DNA of 64,000 nucleotides from Cyclaneusma minus (GCA_037179335.1 JAKZHN010000002.1:1922001-1986000); one strand, 5' to 3'; positions 10,100-21,700 are shown, counted from the first letter of the stretch. Notes: generated by a model not told the origin, from the sequence alone. Translations and numbers: made by a program.

Positions 10100-11859
10100 C
10101 TGTGGCCTCACGAGGAGGACTAGCTCGCAAGTCACATGGGCCTTCAACTAATATAAAAGTAGCGTCTTCTCCTGAACTTAAATCTTTCAGAAATACATCG
10201 GGTTCGTCTCTACCGCTATGTGCATCACAAAACGCTCAGCATCCCATGCCCCACGGTAGGTACTGTTGATCTATTCCCAAGGTGAAGGTTCCAAATTCAA
10301 CGGCTTTCTCGACAAGATGAAATTCTTAGCATTGAGAGCTCAACATGGGATTTTGGTGTTCAAGGAGACAGCAAAGGGTATTAACGACAGCAGAACCCCT
10401 GAATGACAGCGGGCTCCCCAAGGACTTATCTCCAGCCTTTCCATGCACAGGACACGCTAGCTCGCAAGCCATCTTGATCTCGAGGTATAAAAACGACCAT
10501 CAGACCCAGAACCTGGAGTCTTCAGAAGACTTTGACACCCGACCGCTGTCCATGTGCCTGTGCTGTGCACCAGTGACAACGCAGCATTCCCTGCCCTGAC
10601 AATCTGCCCATCCATCACCGAGGTTCAAGTCCTAGAAAGAAAAAACTTGTTTGATCTGACCCAATTCCTTTTCAGCTCCAGGACTGCAATGATCGATTGG
10701 GATCGAACTTTTAGACCGACGGTGGGGCTTGTAGACGACAGCAGCTACTCTCAGCCCTTGTATTCAGCCTCTGTGAGCACGCTGACTTGCAGAATGTCTG
10801 AATCTCGAGGTATAAAAAGGGGCGCCTTTCTCTACACTTCGGGCTCTCAGAAAACTATTTTTGTACGGACCATTTTATGCCCTGCAACCCCTTCAATCTA
10901 TCTCCTGCATTGAGGTCACATTCTGCACGCTAAAGCCCCTTTCTAGTTTCAAGGCTTCACCAGATTTCAAAGAGATCGGTTCTCACATCTCGAATCGACA
11001 GCAGAGGGTCGGAGTGACAGCAGCTACTAACGAGACCCTGACTTTCACGCCATCAATAGGACATCTGAACGGCGGCACCTAGCTAGGTCCTTACACCACA
11101 ATAAGCCAAGACCTTCTAGGCATACTAGCTTGCAAGCAGTCTGGACCTCGAGGTATAAAAAGGGCCCTCTCTCACTGATCCATATTCTCTTCAGACAGAA
11201 CACGCGACAAGCTTTTGCAACATGTGCGCTGCAGGGTTCGGCTTTCTCTTTAATGTCATCGAGCTATCAGCTAGATCTCAACGCCGAATTTCGGGTCTTG
11301 TTTTACAAGATGTGATTTCCTTTGCGTTTTGAGGCTTCAGAGGGACGACTTGGGTTTTCAAATGTGGAATCGACGGTAGGAGGTTTAGACGACAGCAGCT
11401 ATTCCGCACTTCGACCTTTCGCTCGACGCCTATCACCATTCCAGGCGCACCAGCGTGCAAACCTGCCGGATCTCGAGGTATAAAAAGGTCCACTTGCCCC
11501 CAAAGCTGGAGCACTCAAGGAATCATCGTGTTGCGAGAAGCGAGAATGGCATGTCCTACAGTGCTTTCGATCTATGACGTGGACCGAGGTTCCAGATTCC
11601 AAGGCTCTTCGAACACGCTGTGATTCCTCCTTAGTCTCAGGGTACCCTCACAGTATGCCCTTTCGAATCGACAGCAAATGGTCGGAACGACGGCAGCTAT
11701 TTTAAGCGAGACCTTGTCCTTATGTGCAACCTTGCTAAGCGCGATAGTTTGCAAATCGCCCGGGCCAGTGGAGTGGACCTCAACTATAAAAGGGTCTGTC
11801 TTCTCTTAGCCCGGGGCTCCCGAGAAAAGGTTCGTGCCAGTAACGTTGAACATCGATGG

Positions 11860-11969
11860 TAACCGTTGGGCCACGATTTTTTTCGAAAAAAAATCTCGCC
11901 ACCCAACTCGTTAGAGTTCGTGCTACCTAGCTTTTAAAATTTTATTTTTAAAACGTAGCCCAACGGTTA
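11860..11969. mobile_element. 110-bp MITE with TA target duplication
   Basis: The termini are inverted: the left end reads TAACCGTTGGGCCACG and the right end, reverse-complemented, reads TAACCGTTGGGCTACG. TA at both ends fits a Tc1/mariner-type target site. An internal near-palindrome (GATTTTTTTCGAAAAAAAAT) follows the left end. It sits between TATA boxes 11784 and 12275 of the array, and that interval is longer than the usual spacing. Confidence 0.65.
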
Positions 11970-14670
11970 GAAATACTCTGCCAGGCAGCTCGGTGCAACA
12001 TCTTTTGTTGCTGACAAGTAATGGACGTTATCTCTCAGTATGCCATGTTTCACAACTCCTGCGACCTATCCCCTACACCGAGGTCCCAAATTCTAAAGCT
12101 TTTTTAACACAGTACAAGCCATCTTCGGTTTCAGCCTCAGAGCTCCATCGGACATCAGAGGAATCGGTGTTCAGATCAACAGCAGACAGTTTGCCCAACA
12201 GCAGCTGCTCCAAGCGGGAGTTCATGCTCAACCCCTGTGAGCGCATTAGCTCGCAAACCGCCTGGACCTTCAATTATAAAAGGGTTCGTCCTCTCCAAAA
12301 GCTAGAGCTCTTTAAGAAGCATTGGCACTACGAAGGAAAGTGCATTTCAGCATGCGATGTTCCACACCGCATTCGATTTACCTACTAGGTTAGGTTGTCA
12401 GATCCCAAGGTCTTTTCACCACGTTCAAAGTCGTTTTGAGTTCCAGAGCTTTATTCAGTTAGACATCAAGGAAAGTAGTGATCAGATCAACATCAGTGGG
12501 CTTGAACGACAGCAGCTTTCAGGGGCCTTAAGTTTCATTCTCTCTAAGCTTTCCAGTTCAGAAGCCGCGTGGATTTTGAGGTATAAAAAGGGCTCTTCCC
12601 CTCTACACTTGAGGCTCTCCAGGAAATAGTAGAGAGTGAGGTGGGTTCTCGTATGAGTGTATCCATGCCCTAAAACACTTCGGTCCGTCCTCTAGACTGT
12701 GCGCCTCACAACCGAACTCTCTTTTGAACATGGTGATTTCATTTTTAATTTCGGAGCTCTTTTCAGACATCAAAGAAACCGGTGTTCAAACCGACAGCAA
12801 AGAGTCCCGGCGACAGCAGCTGCTCAAAATCTTACGTTCATTCTTTCTAAGAGTTCCAGCTTACAAGCTGCATGAATTTCCAGGTATAAAAAGAGCCATC
12901 TCCCACAAAGCCTGAGCCTTTCCGAGAACCAAAGATCGAATATTACCGGGACATGGACTCATCACCATGATCTACAGTACTTCGATCTATCCCCTGGACT
13001 AAGGACCCCAAAACCCAAGGCACCTTAAACACTGTCCAATCCTTCGTCGGTTTCGCGACGTTATCAAAGAAATTGTCTTTCGAATCAACAGCAGGAGGAT
13101 GGAACGACAGCACCTACCCTAAACATGCGACCCAATTTGAGCGCATTAGCTTGTAAACCGCATAGATTCCGAGCCCTTCGATCGCGCTAGCTCTAAGCCA
13201 CTTGGATCTGGAGGTATAAAAAGGGCCATCTTCCTCTCCAGTTGAGATTCTCCAAAAGACAGCTGTAGACTCTCAGTATCCACGATTCTACTCATGCCCA
13301 CTTCAAATGTCCAGCATGTTCTTCTCTACGACACTTTCAGCCTATCCGCCACGTCCAGGTCGCAATACGCAAGCTGTTCTGTTTGACCAAGTCACATTGC
13401 TTTCTTAGATGTGGGACTTCGGAAGATACCATTGAAGCTTCTCAAATTGACAGTAGAGGGCCTGAACGACAGCAGACATCTCGAGATCTTACGCCCTGTC
13501 CTGCCTTCTTAAGAACAGTGCGCACGAGCTCGCAAATCACCTGGATCTTGGGGTATAAAAGGCCCCCTTTCCCTGAACTCATACACTCCAAGATCAGAAA
13601 GACGGACACGGTGATGTAGGGCATATCGGTGCCCTATGCCGCAAAATACTCTCAGCCTGCCATTCAAGCCAATGTGATCAAACCCACGTCCTTTTGAACC
13701 GATGAAATTCTTTGTTGGTTTTCTACGTTGACGACTTCACTTACTACCGACAGCAGAGGATACGGACGACAGCAATCATCCTAAGACCTTAGACTCAGCC
13801 TTTTTAGTTTTTAGGCACAGTGCGCACTGGCCACCTGAATCTTAGGGTATTAAAAGTTCCTTTCCCACTGAACCTAGAGCTCTCCAGAAGATCGAATGAA
13901 TCAACGACTACGATGATGCTATCATGGACAGCTCAGTATATTGTTTCCTGTAATGTCTTCAATCTATCATCCAGGCTCAGATGATCAGTCCTAAGTCTGA
14001 CTTGCCCCAAAGAAATCCATTGTTGTTTCTCTAAGCATTCACTTCCAACCGATGGTAGAGTGTCTGGATGACAGCAGCTATTCCTTCTGACATTATAGCT
14101 GTCAGGTTTCACTAGAAGAACTGGCTTGTAAGTTTCTTGAACCTTCAGTCAGGTATAAAAAGGACCCTCTCCCACTGGCCTTGAACTCCCAAAATTTTGC
14201 CAAGACAAAGCTTTCATGGAGGGATTGTGCTGCAGATAATTCAGCATGGCCTTATTTGCAATGCCTCTCGTCTGTCCTTCAAGCCCAAGTGCTAATTCCA
14301 AGTCTTGGTCGAACCTACGAAATTATTTGTTGATTTTCCGAGGCTTCAATCGATGACACTTCATCTGAGACCGGCGGTAGAATGTCCAGGCGACAGCATC
14401 TACTGCACCCAACACTCTAGCTGCCATGTTTTACTAAACGGCCTAGCTCGTAAGCTGCCTGGACCTTGAACCCTCAGGTATAAATAGCGTTGTCTTGCGC
14501 TACACAGGAGGCTTTTCAGGAGAGCAGGAGGGTCCGGCAGCTACTCCATCCAACACTGTAACTGCCGAGATTGACCAGGCGGATTTGCGCAAGCTACCAC
14601 GATCTTAGGTATAAAAAGACCATCTTCTACGACACTGAGAGCTCTCCACAAGAGTTTCTCCTACGTACCT

Positions 14671-15583
14671 TAGCGGAGCGGGGGGGTGAAAAAGAAACGG
14701 TTGGCAATCTTGCCAACCGTTTCAAACTTTCCAAGGTGAAAGACACTCTATGGATGGTTTAGAACCTTTCAACGGTTATTGAGGTTTGTAACTATATTAC
14801 CGTTTCCAAAATTTAAAACCACCAATATCTAGTATTTGTTTACTTTTCAAATTTATTATTATTATTGCACTACCTATTCAGCTCCAGCTCCAGCTCCAGC
14901 TCCAGCTTCAGTCTCTAGCCTCCAGCCTCCAGCTCCAAACATCCAGCTTCAGCTTCAACACCACCATCACCACCCACCAGCTCTAGCTTCAGCTCCAGCT
15001 CCAGCTCCAGCTCCAGCTCCAGCTCCAGCTTCAGCGCAGCAGCTCTATCTCCAGCTCCAGCTCCAGCCTCTACCCACCAGCTCCAGCTCCAGTTCCAGCT
15101 CCAGCTCCAGCTTTAGCTCCAGCTGGCCGCTCTAGCGCATGTGTATTAAGGTCCGAGTGGGCAGCCTGGCATGCGCCATAGCGAGGGTAAGGGCCTGGCA
15201 TAATATGGTTAGCATAGTGTAAATAAATTGCGCATGGGGATTGGCATACGCTGCAGCGCGCGCAAAAAACCTGTAGAGCTGGAAATTGACTTGCTAAATG
15301 TAAAGCAGCTGAAGCTGCTGCGCTGGAGCTGGAGCTGGTGGGTGGTGATGTTGGAAGTTTTGAGTAAAATTAGCTGCAGAATTCTGTCACCGCCTTTTTA
15401 ATTGGGCTAGCGTGTATGGCTTTTTGATTAAAAAGTAAAAACCATAAATACGGTTAAATAACGTTGGAAACAGTTGGAATTAAGCAACGGTTATAATAGT
15501 TATAATAGTTTCCAAAGTTTTTAACGGTATTTTAAGTTTCAAACCATTTATAAACGGCTTTTTCTTACCCCCCCGCTCCGCTA
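14671..15583. mobile_element. 909-bp TIR element with TA target site and hexanucleotide core
   Basis: A perfect 15-bp inverted repeat, GCGGAGCGGGGGGGT, bounds 14673-15581, with TA on both outer sides. Just inside the left end is a perfect 13-bp hairpin (AAACGGTTGGCAA and its complement, TC loop, about 14696-14723). The middle is an AGCTCC-type repeat (14881-15125). A reverse-oriented copy of the CAYCACCACCCACCAGCTC part lies near 15320-15355. There is no transposase ORF, so the element is non-autonomous. It interrupts a family A unit 60 bp after the TATA box at 14610. Confidence 0.7.
14881..15125. repeat. AGCTCC hexanucleotide repeat
   Basis: Roughly 245 bp are dominated by GCTCCA/AGCTTC hexamers, with an ACCACCATCACC interruption near 14958. 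One frame gives a Pro/Ala/Ser-rich peptide, but it lies inside a non-autonomous element and I do not treat it as a gene. Confidence 0.8.
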
Positions 15584-17437
15584 AAGTAGTCCACACATGT
15601 GTGCGGCAAAAGCATGCCCAGAGTTATTTTTCTAGACTAGACGAACATGCCAAGTCATAAGTTTTTCTCAATACGACGAAGTTCTTTGTTGTTGTTTTTT
15701 TTTGGCGGGGGGGGGTGCAATAGACGAGTTGTTTGATAATTAGAGTATCTAGACAACAGAAGCTACTCCGTCGAGCACTGTAGCTGCCAAGTGCCAAGTT
15801 TTACTAGATTGACCAGCCTGTAGGCTGTATGGAGCTTACACCTCTAGGTATTAGAAGAGATCTATTCGGCGACAGAAGACTGAATGACAGCGGCTACTCA
15901 TTTTGGTACCATGTCTAATCCGCAAGCTTCCATTCTCAGCACTAGCCCGCAAGCTGCTAGTGTCTCTGAGTATAAAAAGGAGTTCTTTGCTCTAAACTTG
16001 GAGCTCTTCAGAAGACATTTCTTGCCATCACCCCGCCTAGTGTCAGTGTGTCAGCAACACCTCGGCAACGCCTCGAAGTTTCAAGTTGTGTTCGCAATTT
16101 CCCTGGACGTCGAGGTATAAAAGGACAAAGTCTCCCTGGACTCCGAACTCTTCAGAGAAGTCCACGAGAACAGAACCGAGGACGGTTTTATCGTCCATTA
16201 GAATATCCGTATTTTTGAGTTTCTCAATTCGGCCAAATTCAAACCACCAGGCCAGTTGAATTCAATGAATTTCTTTCGTAGCTTATGAATCGCAGGTGTA
16301 GTGTGTGGACATTGAGTCAACGGCAGAGAACCCAAACGACAGCAGCTTTCAAGTTTTCATGCAACCTCTGCAATCACTGGCTCGCAAGTTCCTCGGAAGT
16401 TCAGGTATAAAAAGGATCATATTCCGCTGGGCATCAGCCTCTTCAGAATTCAGAGAAAACGAAAACTGCGCAATGGATCCATCGCCCGTCGGCATCTCCT
16501 CATTCTTGAACATCTCCGTAACTTCGACAAATCGGAATCACCGGGCTTGTATGATTCTACGAAACTCCCTCATAACCTAGGATCTCAGATCCGCATGAGG
16601 TATTTGAGCATTGAGTTAACGGTAGAAGAGCACAATGACAGCAGATACTTCACAAGTTTGCGTGAAACCTCTTCAAGCACTGGATCGCAAGCCGCCTTGT
16701 TCTGCAGGTATAAAGGAGGCCGCCTCCCTCTAGACTTGCACCTTTCAGAAGACCGGGACATACCTAGGATGTATCATCGTCTGTCAAAATTTCTTCCGCC
16801 TCAAAACTCTCGAGTGTCTCGACTCTTTCCCGAATCCGAATCCCAAGAAAGGTGTGTGATCCACGAAAATTCCTTCCTGGGACCCAGCTTGTAATTAGGA
16901 GGGTGGTATCTGAGTATTGAGTCAGCAGCAGAAGTCCTAAACGACAGCAGGTAGGTACCTACTCCATAAGTTTTCGCGCAGCCTCTTTCGGCACCAGCTG
17001 CAAGCCATTTGGTCCTTAAGGTATGAAAAGGAACCTCTTCCCCTCAACTTACACCTCTTTGGAAACTTCTGATCCAGACGAACGCGTGATGTTAATCGCC
17101 CGTCGGAATTTCATTGTGAAGATCTCTATCTTTTTTATCTTGCCCCAAATCCACAGGGTGAACCTTGCTTGATCCGATGAAATCCCCTCTTTCCTTGAAA
17201 TTCACAGGGGGTGTTTGGACATCGAGTCAACGGTAGAAGGGCTACACGGCAGCAGCCAGGTATTCCGCAATGCCGCACGCGATCTTCCAAGTTCTGGTAA
17301 GAACTCACTTCCAGGCCACTCAGTAAGTTAGTCTTTCATGTCCGAAAGGTGCTATCATCATTGGGATATAGCCCTTTAAGAATCATTCGATACCGAGGCA
17401 GCAGGCTCGCGTTGTTCTTAGTGATCCCCTCAATTGG

Positions 17438-17640
17438 TGTCACGGAGACCTACTGTGGGAGCCAAGAGCCCGAACAAGCAGTAGGTAAATACTGGATTAG
17501 TGAAGCTAAGGAGAGAAGGAGAGGTCTGGAGAGCTCCTCCTTCTTGTAATACATAGCCAACAAAGGCGCTAGTAAGACAAAGGAACGGCAGCCTAAGGAA
17601 GGGACGGCTGCATAAGGCATCGGCCTACAACCCCGTAACA
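17438..17640. mobile_element. 203-bp solo LTR (gypsy family of this window)
   Basis: It starts TGTCACGGAGACCTACTG and ends CAACCCCGTAACA. These termini match those of the degraded gypsy element at 42210-48316, including GAGCCAAGAGCCCGAACAAG and AGTAGGTAAA near the left end. No exact target duplication is visible (ATTGG to the left, ACATT to the right). This copy is not RIP-degraded. It lies 135 bp beyond the 3' end of the haloperoxidase gene. Confidence 0.7.
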
Positions 17641-17775
17641 ACATTGAATTGCAAAGAAGCCTTTGATTCCCTCCCTATTATGTACTTCGCAAAAATTGCT
17701 GGATCTTTCTTGCGCCAGCGCACTAGATCAACCACTCTCTGAACCCAACTACACAAGCACCGCACCGAAAGAAGC

Positions 17776-18981
17776 TCACTGCAACAACCCATTCCCACTG
17801 GATCCCAATACACCCCCCTTTTTGTCCCCGTCAGTCCCGAGAAGATTCAACCCCATAATCTTCCCAAGCTCCCCCAAATTCATGCTCGTCATACTCTTAT
17901 CGCACTGCATGCCCTGGAAGCCCTTCTTGAAACCACTCACAGCAGAATTGACATTTTTCACCATACTCGTACTCCCACCAAACATCGGTTGCTTAGCCAA
18001 AACCGGCAGCACAATAGGCGCGGCCTGCGACAAGAAGCACCACATATTCGTATGCGGATCTTCCAGCTCCTTGTTTGTGTAAGTCCCGTCGGTCAACAAA
18101 GGCATGTTAAATCCTCCGTAGTTCTTGCCATTGGGAGAGCAGCCATAAGCTCCTTCCTCAAGCATGTCGGCGGCGAACATGGGAGCGCTGAAGGGATCGA
18201 GCTCGGCGCGCTTGTACCAGTTGTCGGGGATTGCGTTTTGAAATTTGTTCCATGTGAACTTGCCGTCGCCGTTGGGTGTCATGGCTAGCATGGATAGCTT
18301 GGTGGCTTCGTTCAGGTCGCCCATGGGATACTCGGTGGAGTGGTTTCCGAAGGTTCGGAAGAAGAGCTCGTCATTGACGGCGCCGCCGTTGGAGAAGAAA
18401 TCCTGGTTTGAGTACTTGGACCCGTCGATGGCGTTGTATTTGGTACAAATCTATGTGCTGAATTATTTATTTTTCAAACAGGGTCTAGTCAGGGTAATGT
18501 ACCTGCTGCATCGGATTATCTTGGCTGTTGATGTCGCCGATCATGGACGTTTGCTCGAATTGATAGGGGGTCTCGCCAACAAGGGTCGAGGGGAAGGCGC
18601 CGATGTCGAGCATGCTTCCTTTGGGTTTGGAACCCAGAAAGATCAACATGAGGAAGCTGGCGAGGTCGGGAGAAAGACCAAAGGTTTGAGGAAGAGCCTC
18701 TTCCATTTGCTCGACGGATACCAGTCCATTGCGTGGAATGTAGCCGCTGGTTGAGAGTCAATTGAAGCCTTTCGAAGTCGTGAACAATTGTACTTACTGA
18801 TTGGCCATCACATTGAGTGCTGGGCAAGGGGACCTGGAATCATCTGGCCCAGGAGCCATGAAAGCATTCTGCCCCTTGTTGGAAACATACTGCTTGGCAG
18901 GATCGAAAGATACAAGACCCTGTCTCTCTTCAATTTGCGACAGAAGGGATATGCTGAGGCGAGAGATAGAAGTGATAGCAT
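17776..18981 (-). CDS. Heme haloperoxidase (chloroperoxidase-like) family protein
   Basis: Three exons join on the minus strand. Exon A ends at 18798 and the 51-nt intron 18747-18797 has GTAAGT...CAG. Exon B is 18503-18746 and the intron is 18451-18502. Exon C is 18450-17776, with the stop at 17776. The encoded protein carries SPCPALNVMANHGYIPRNG, the Pro-Cys-Pro heme-thiolate motif of fungal chloroperoxidases, followed by the helical HHP region and a C-terminus rich in Gly/Asn. The usual EHD acid-base motif is not obvious; the corresponding part reads YQFEQTSMIGDI. The family uses peroxide for halogenation or peroxygenation, usually after secretion. The ATG at 18981 opens a signal-like MLSLLSLASAYPF, but that frame is one base off the QGLVSFDPAKQYVSN frame of exon A, so the 5' end is unresolved (indel, missed intron or sequence error). 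The gene lies inside the promoter-like array. Confidence 0.75.
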
Positions 18982-19100
18982 GGTCGGTACGGAGCGAAGT
19001 GGAGACGTGTTGAATAGCGTGAACAGGTTCTCAGGATTGCATCTAAAATATTATGAGATGCAACGGTCTATATGTTGAGGTCCAGGGGACAAGTTGACTG

Positions 19101-19109
19101 TATATATAC
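19101..19109 (-). promoter_or_regulatory. TATA box of the haloperoxidase gene
   Basis: On the minus strand the sequence AGTATATATA lies about 120 bp upstream of the candidate ATG at 18981. It differs from the TATAAAAAGG type used throughout the surrounding array. Confidence 0.4.
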
Positions 19110-20330
19110 TTGCGACTTTCATGACGTCTCTCAGCACCACTTTGTCCAAATGTAGAATCCAGGTAGGTGTATCAGCAAGATTGGCCACTCAGAGATACTG
19201 GACAGCTTCTGAGGTACATAAGTACAAGGTAGCTCCAAACATCCCGAGTTCCTGTAGTCAAATTAAGCTTCGTGATTCTGTACCTGCCTCGGCACTTGGA
19301 GAACCTGTCAGGAAGATGCTTGCTATACTCATCGGGCATCAGCACCCTCTCCATGTCTGACCTGGCAGTCGTTGAGAACAGGGTTCAAATGACACTCAGT
19401 GACAGCGGTCCAGAGAGCGATTTTGACGAGGTTGATGTATCTGTAGATGCCGCAGTACCGGGGAAGCATGAAGAGGCGATGCTGTCGGTACCATGAATCG
19501 TAGGGCCATAGGGGTAGCTGCCGAGGAACCACAATATTCCGCAGAAAGGCAGACAGTCCAGATGCGTCCTCTCGGAGCCCTCTCTTCAAGCATCTGAGGC
19601 TTTGCTCAATTTCAGCGAGGCTCCCGAGCGAAGGAGTAGTGTCAAGGGCCTTGTTCGGAGCCACGTTTCGAAGGTCGACCGCTGTTTTAGCCACTAGATC
19701 AACCATTCTTTTGCGGGATCGAACGGGGTCGTCCTGATCAAGGAGAGAGGATCTGCGCTGACGGGCACTGGTTCTGTGGCCGCCCGCCGCACTGGGAAAC
19801 GAAAAGTGACGATGGTTGCCTCGGCACATTTTCCCCCATCATATGGTGGGGAGGGGAAGAAGGCCCATAAATAGACAGAATGAGAGCAGAGCATGGAAAA
19901 GTCTGAGAATAGTGAAACAAAGTGACTCGACCTTTGCGTCATCGGTGTATTCTGTCCCTTCTCTTACTTTCACCGAGGTGGTAATTTTATCGTTTGCGCG
20001 CGAGGGTCTTTGGGTGCTTGTTCTTGGTCTGGGATACTAGAGCTCGTGAGACATCCGACGTCGACCTACATGTAGTGAATAATGCCAAGCTACTGGCGTG
20101 GATGCCTGAGGCATCAGCTGCTAGCGCGGCACCCGTGCACGTCTCAATGGAAGGGGGGAATCGAGGGAACTTCTCCGCATCCCTAAATCCGTGCTCAAAA
20201 AAACGATCGCAGATGTCCACAAAAGTCAGAAATCTATCTTCGAGGTGGGAACGCCGTCGCAGAGTGGCAATTATGGCTCTGGAGCCTTTTTCTTGAGGAA
20301 AGTCAATCTGTGAGGGCAGTGTGCAGCTGT
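19110..20330. other. Unassigned interval inside the array
   Basis: Two minus-strand ORFs, 19329-19829 (166 aa) and 19987-20346 (119 aa), are the longest open stretches. The first contains SLGSLAEIEQSLRCLKRGL but matches no family I recognise. The array motifs are absent or unreadable here. A near-palindrome CCCCATCATATGGTGGGG lies near 19835, and a TATTTATGG box follows it on the minus strand. The interval may hold a decayed gene; I cannot support a call. Confidence 0.3.
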
Positions 20331-21700
20331 CAGTTGGAGACCTCAACGACAGCAGCTAGTTAGGTACCTACTCCGCATTCCACGACTCCACCCGCAACTT
20401 CTCCAAGCACTAGGCGCAAGCTATTCAGTCCTTCGGGTATAAAATGCGCCCTCTCTCACTGAACCTGAAGCTCTTCAATGTTTGGATTAGGCGAAAGAGA
20501 CCTCAATGTTCTGAGAAGTTGGACGACTCCAGCTGTTTCTGCGGACATCAAATATCATCCCCCTAAAGATCCTGTATCAGTATTCTCCCTAAAGTTTAAC
20601 CATATTCCAGGACTTGTTGGGCTCGTCTAGTTCATTGGGTTTTCTCCTCGCTCGACTTGCAGGACAGCGTACTCGATAGTGAGCTGACAGTAGATAACCG
20701 GGACGACAACTCCAAGCCTCCGTGAACGGACTAGCTCGCAAGCTACCTGTACGTCGAGACATATAAAGTATGACCTTGCGCTGAGTTCGAGCTCTTCAGA
20801 ATCCCTCCGCAGGTAGATTTCACCTGCCTGGTCCCAGCTGCCTGCCATGGGCCTCGGTATCTTCTGCGTCCACGACCTCTAGGTCGTTTCCCTGGTTTCT
20901 CATCCAGGACTTGCTGGACTAGACGAAACCATTACTAGTCTATGTTTGCCCGTTGAGAGAGAGGTATCCGTATTGCAAGCCAACGATAGGGTGTCTAAAC
21001 GGCAGCAGCAATCTCTCCAAGTCCACTAGCCCGATCGGTCCTTGTTGGACCTCAGGTATAAAAAGGCCATCTTCCGCTGAAGTTGGAGCTCTTTAATTCC
21101 AGCCAGACGTCAAAGAAGATCCCACGCGCACCACAGACAGCCCAGTATCTTCCGGTCACCTCACCTAGGTAGACCGCAGTCTTTTTCTGCAACCAAAGTT
21201 GAACACCTTTCGTTGGCTCGTATTCCAGGCCGCGTATTCGATATGAAGCCGACAGTAGAAAGCCCAATCGACAGCAGACAAGTGCGCTCGGTCTAGTGAA
21301 TTAGCTTGCAATTCGTGTGGATTTTGAGGTGTAAGAAGAGCCATCGTTTGGTTGAACTTGGAGCTCTTCAAACAGCGTTGTAAACTTCCGCCTCGTCATG
21401 TGCGATGACCAGCCCGTCACCTCTTTTTCCAATGAAGCGCCCCCAAATCTCAAATTTTGCCTGAATCCAAGTCACACGGTCCCTGATAGGGTGAATTTCT
21501 TCTCCCTGGGTCTCTGTGGCATGGGGTCCAAAAATCCGAAAAGGGCTTTCTTCAACGGCAGATCGACAGCAGAAATCCTAAACGACAGTTGCAACTTCTC
21601 ACAACGCACTAGCGAGTCGCGAGTCACCTGAACCTTTAAGTATAGAAAGGCCGCCTTTCGCTGAAGTGTGCACTCTTCAGAAAACTCAAATCACCAACTT
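20331..21700 (+). repeat. Promoter-like array, family A, second block
   Basis: Four to five units resume after the haloperoxidase interval. TATA boxes lie at 20438 (TATAAAAT), 20762 (TATAAAGT), 21057 (TATAAAAAGG), about 21330 (decayed) and 21641 (TATAGAAAGG), again about 300 bp apart. AACGACAGCAGCTAG at 20345 and ATCGACAGCAG at 21268 and 21565 mark the upstream boxes, and GAGCTCTTCA follows the TATA boxes at 20762 and 21330. No conserved ORF is present. Confidence 0.75.

Larger units (their letters stand above)
10100..17340 (+). repeat. Tandem promoter-like array, family A (~325-bp units)
   Basis: About 20 head-to-tail degenerate units each end in a TATA box, usually GGTATAAAAAGG. TATA starts are at 10152, 10486, 10811, 11154, 11480, 11784, 12275, 12582, 12885, 13215, 13554, 14154, 14479, 14610, 15971, 16116, 16406 and 16709, with decayed ones near 13848, 15848 and 17022. 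Most neighbours are 295-345 bp apart. Blocks recur in fixed order. GACAGCAG occurs twice exactly 19 nt apart, followed by CTACTC. CTAGCTCGCAAGC lies about 30-40 bp before TATA, then comes TATAAAAAGG. GAGCTCTTCAGAAGA lies about 30 bp after TATA, then CGATCTATCCCCTACACC and ATGAAATTCTTTGTTGG. No reading frame is conserved between units, so I call them promoter-like repeats rather than genes. Two transposable elements interrupt the tract. Confidence 0.85.

Noticed and set aside
10500..13620. Small peptides encoded after each TATA box
   Set aside because: The first ATG, frame and length differ in every unit that I translated, so no shared peptide is supported.
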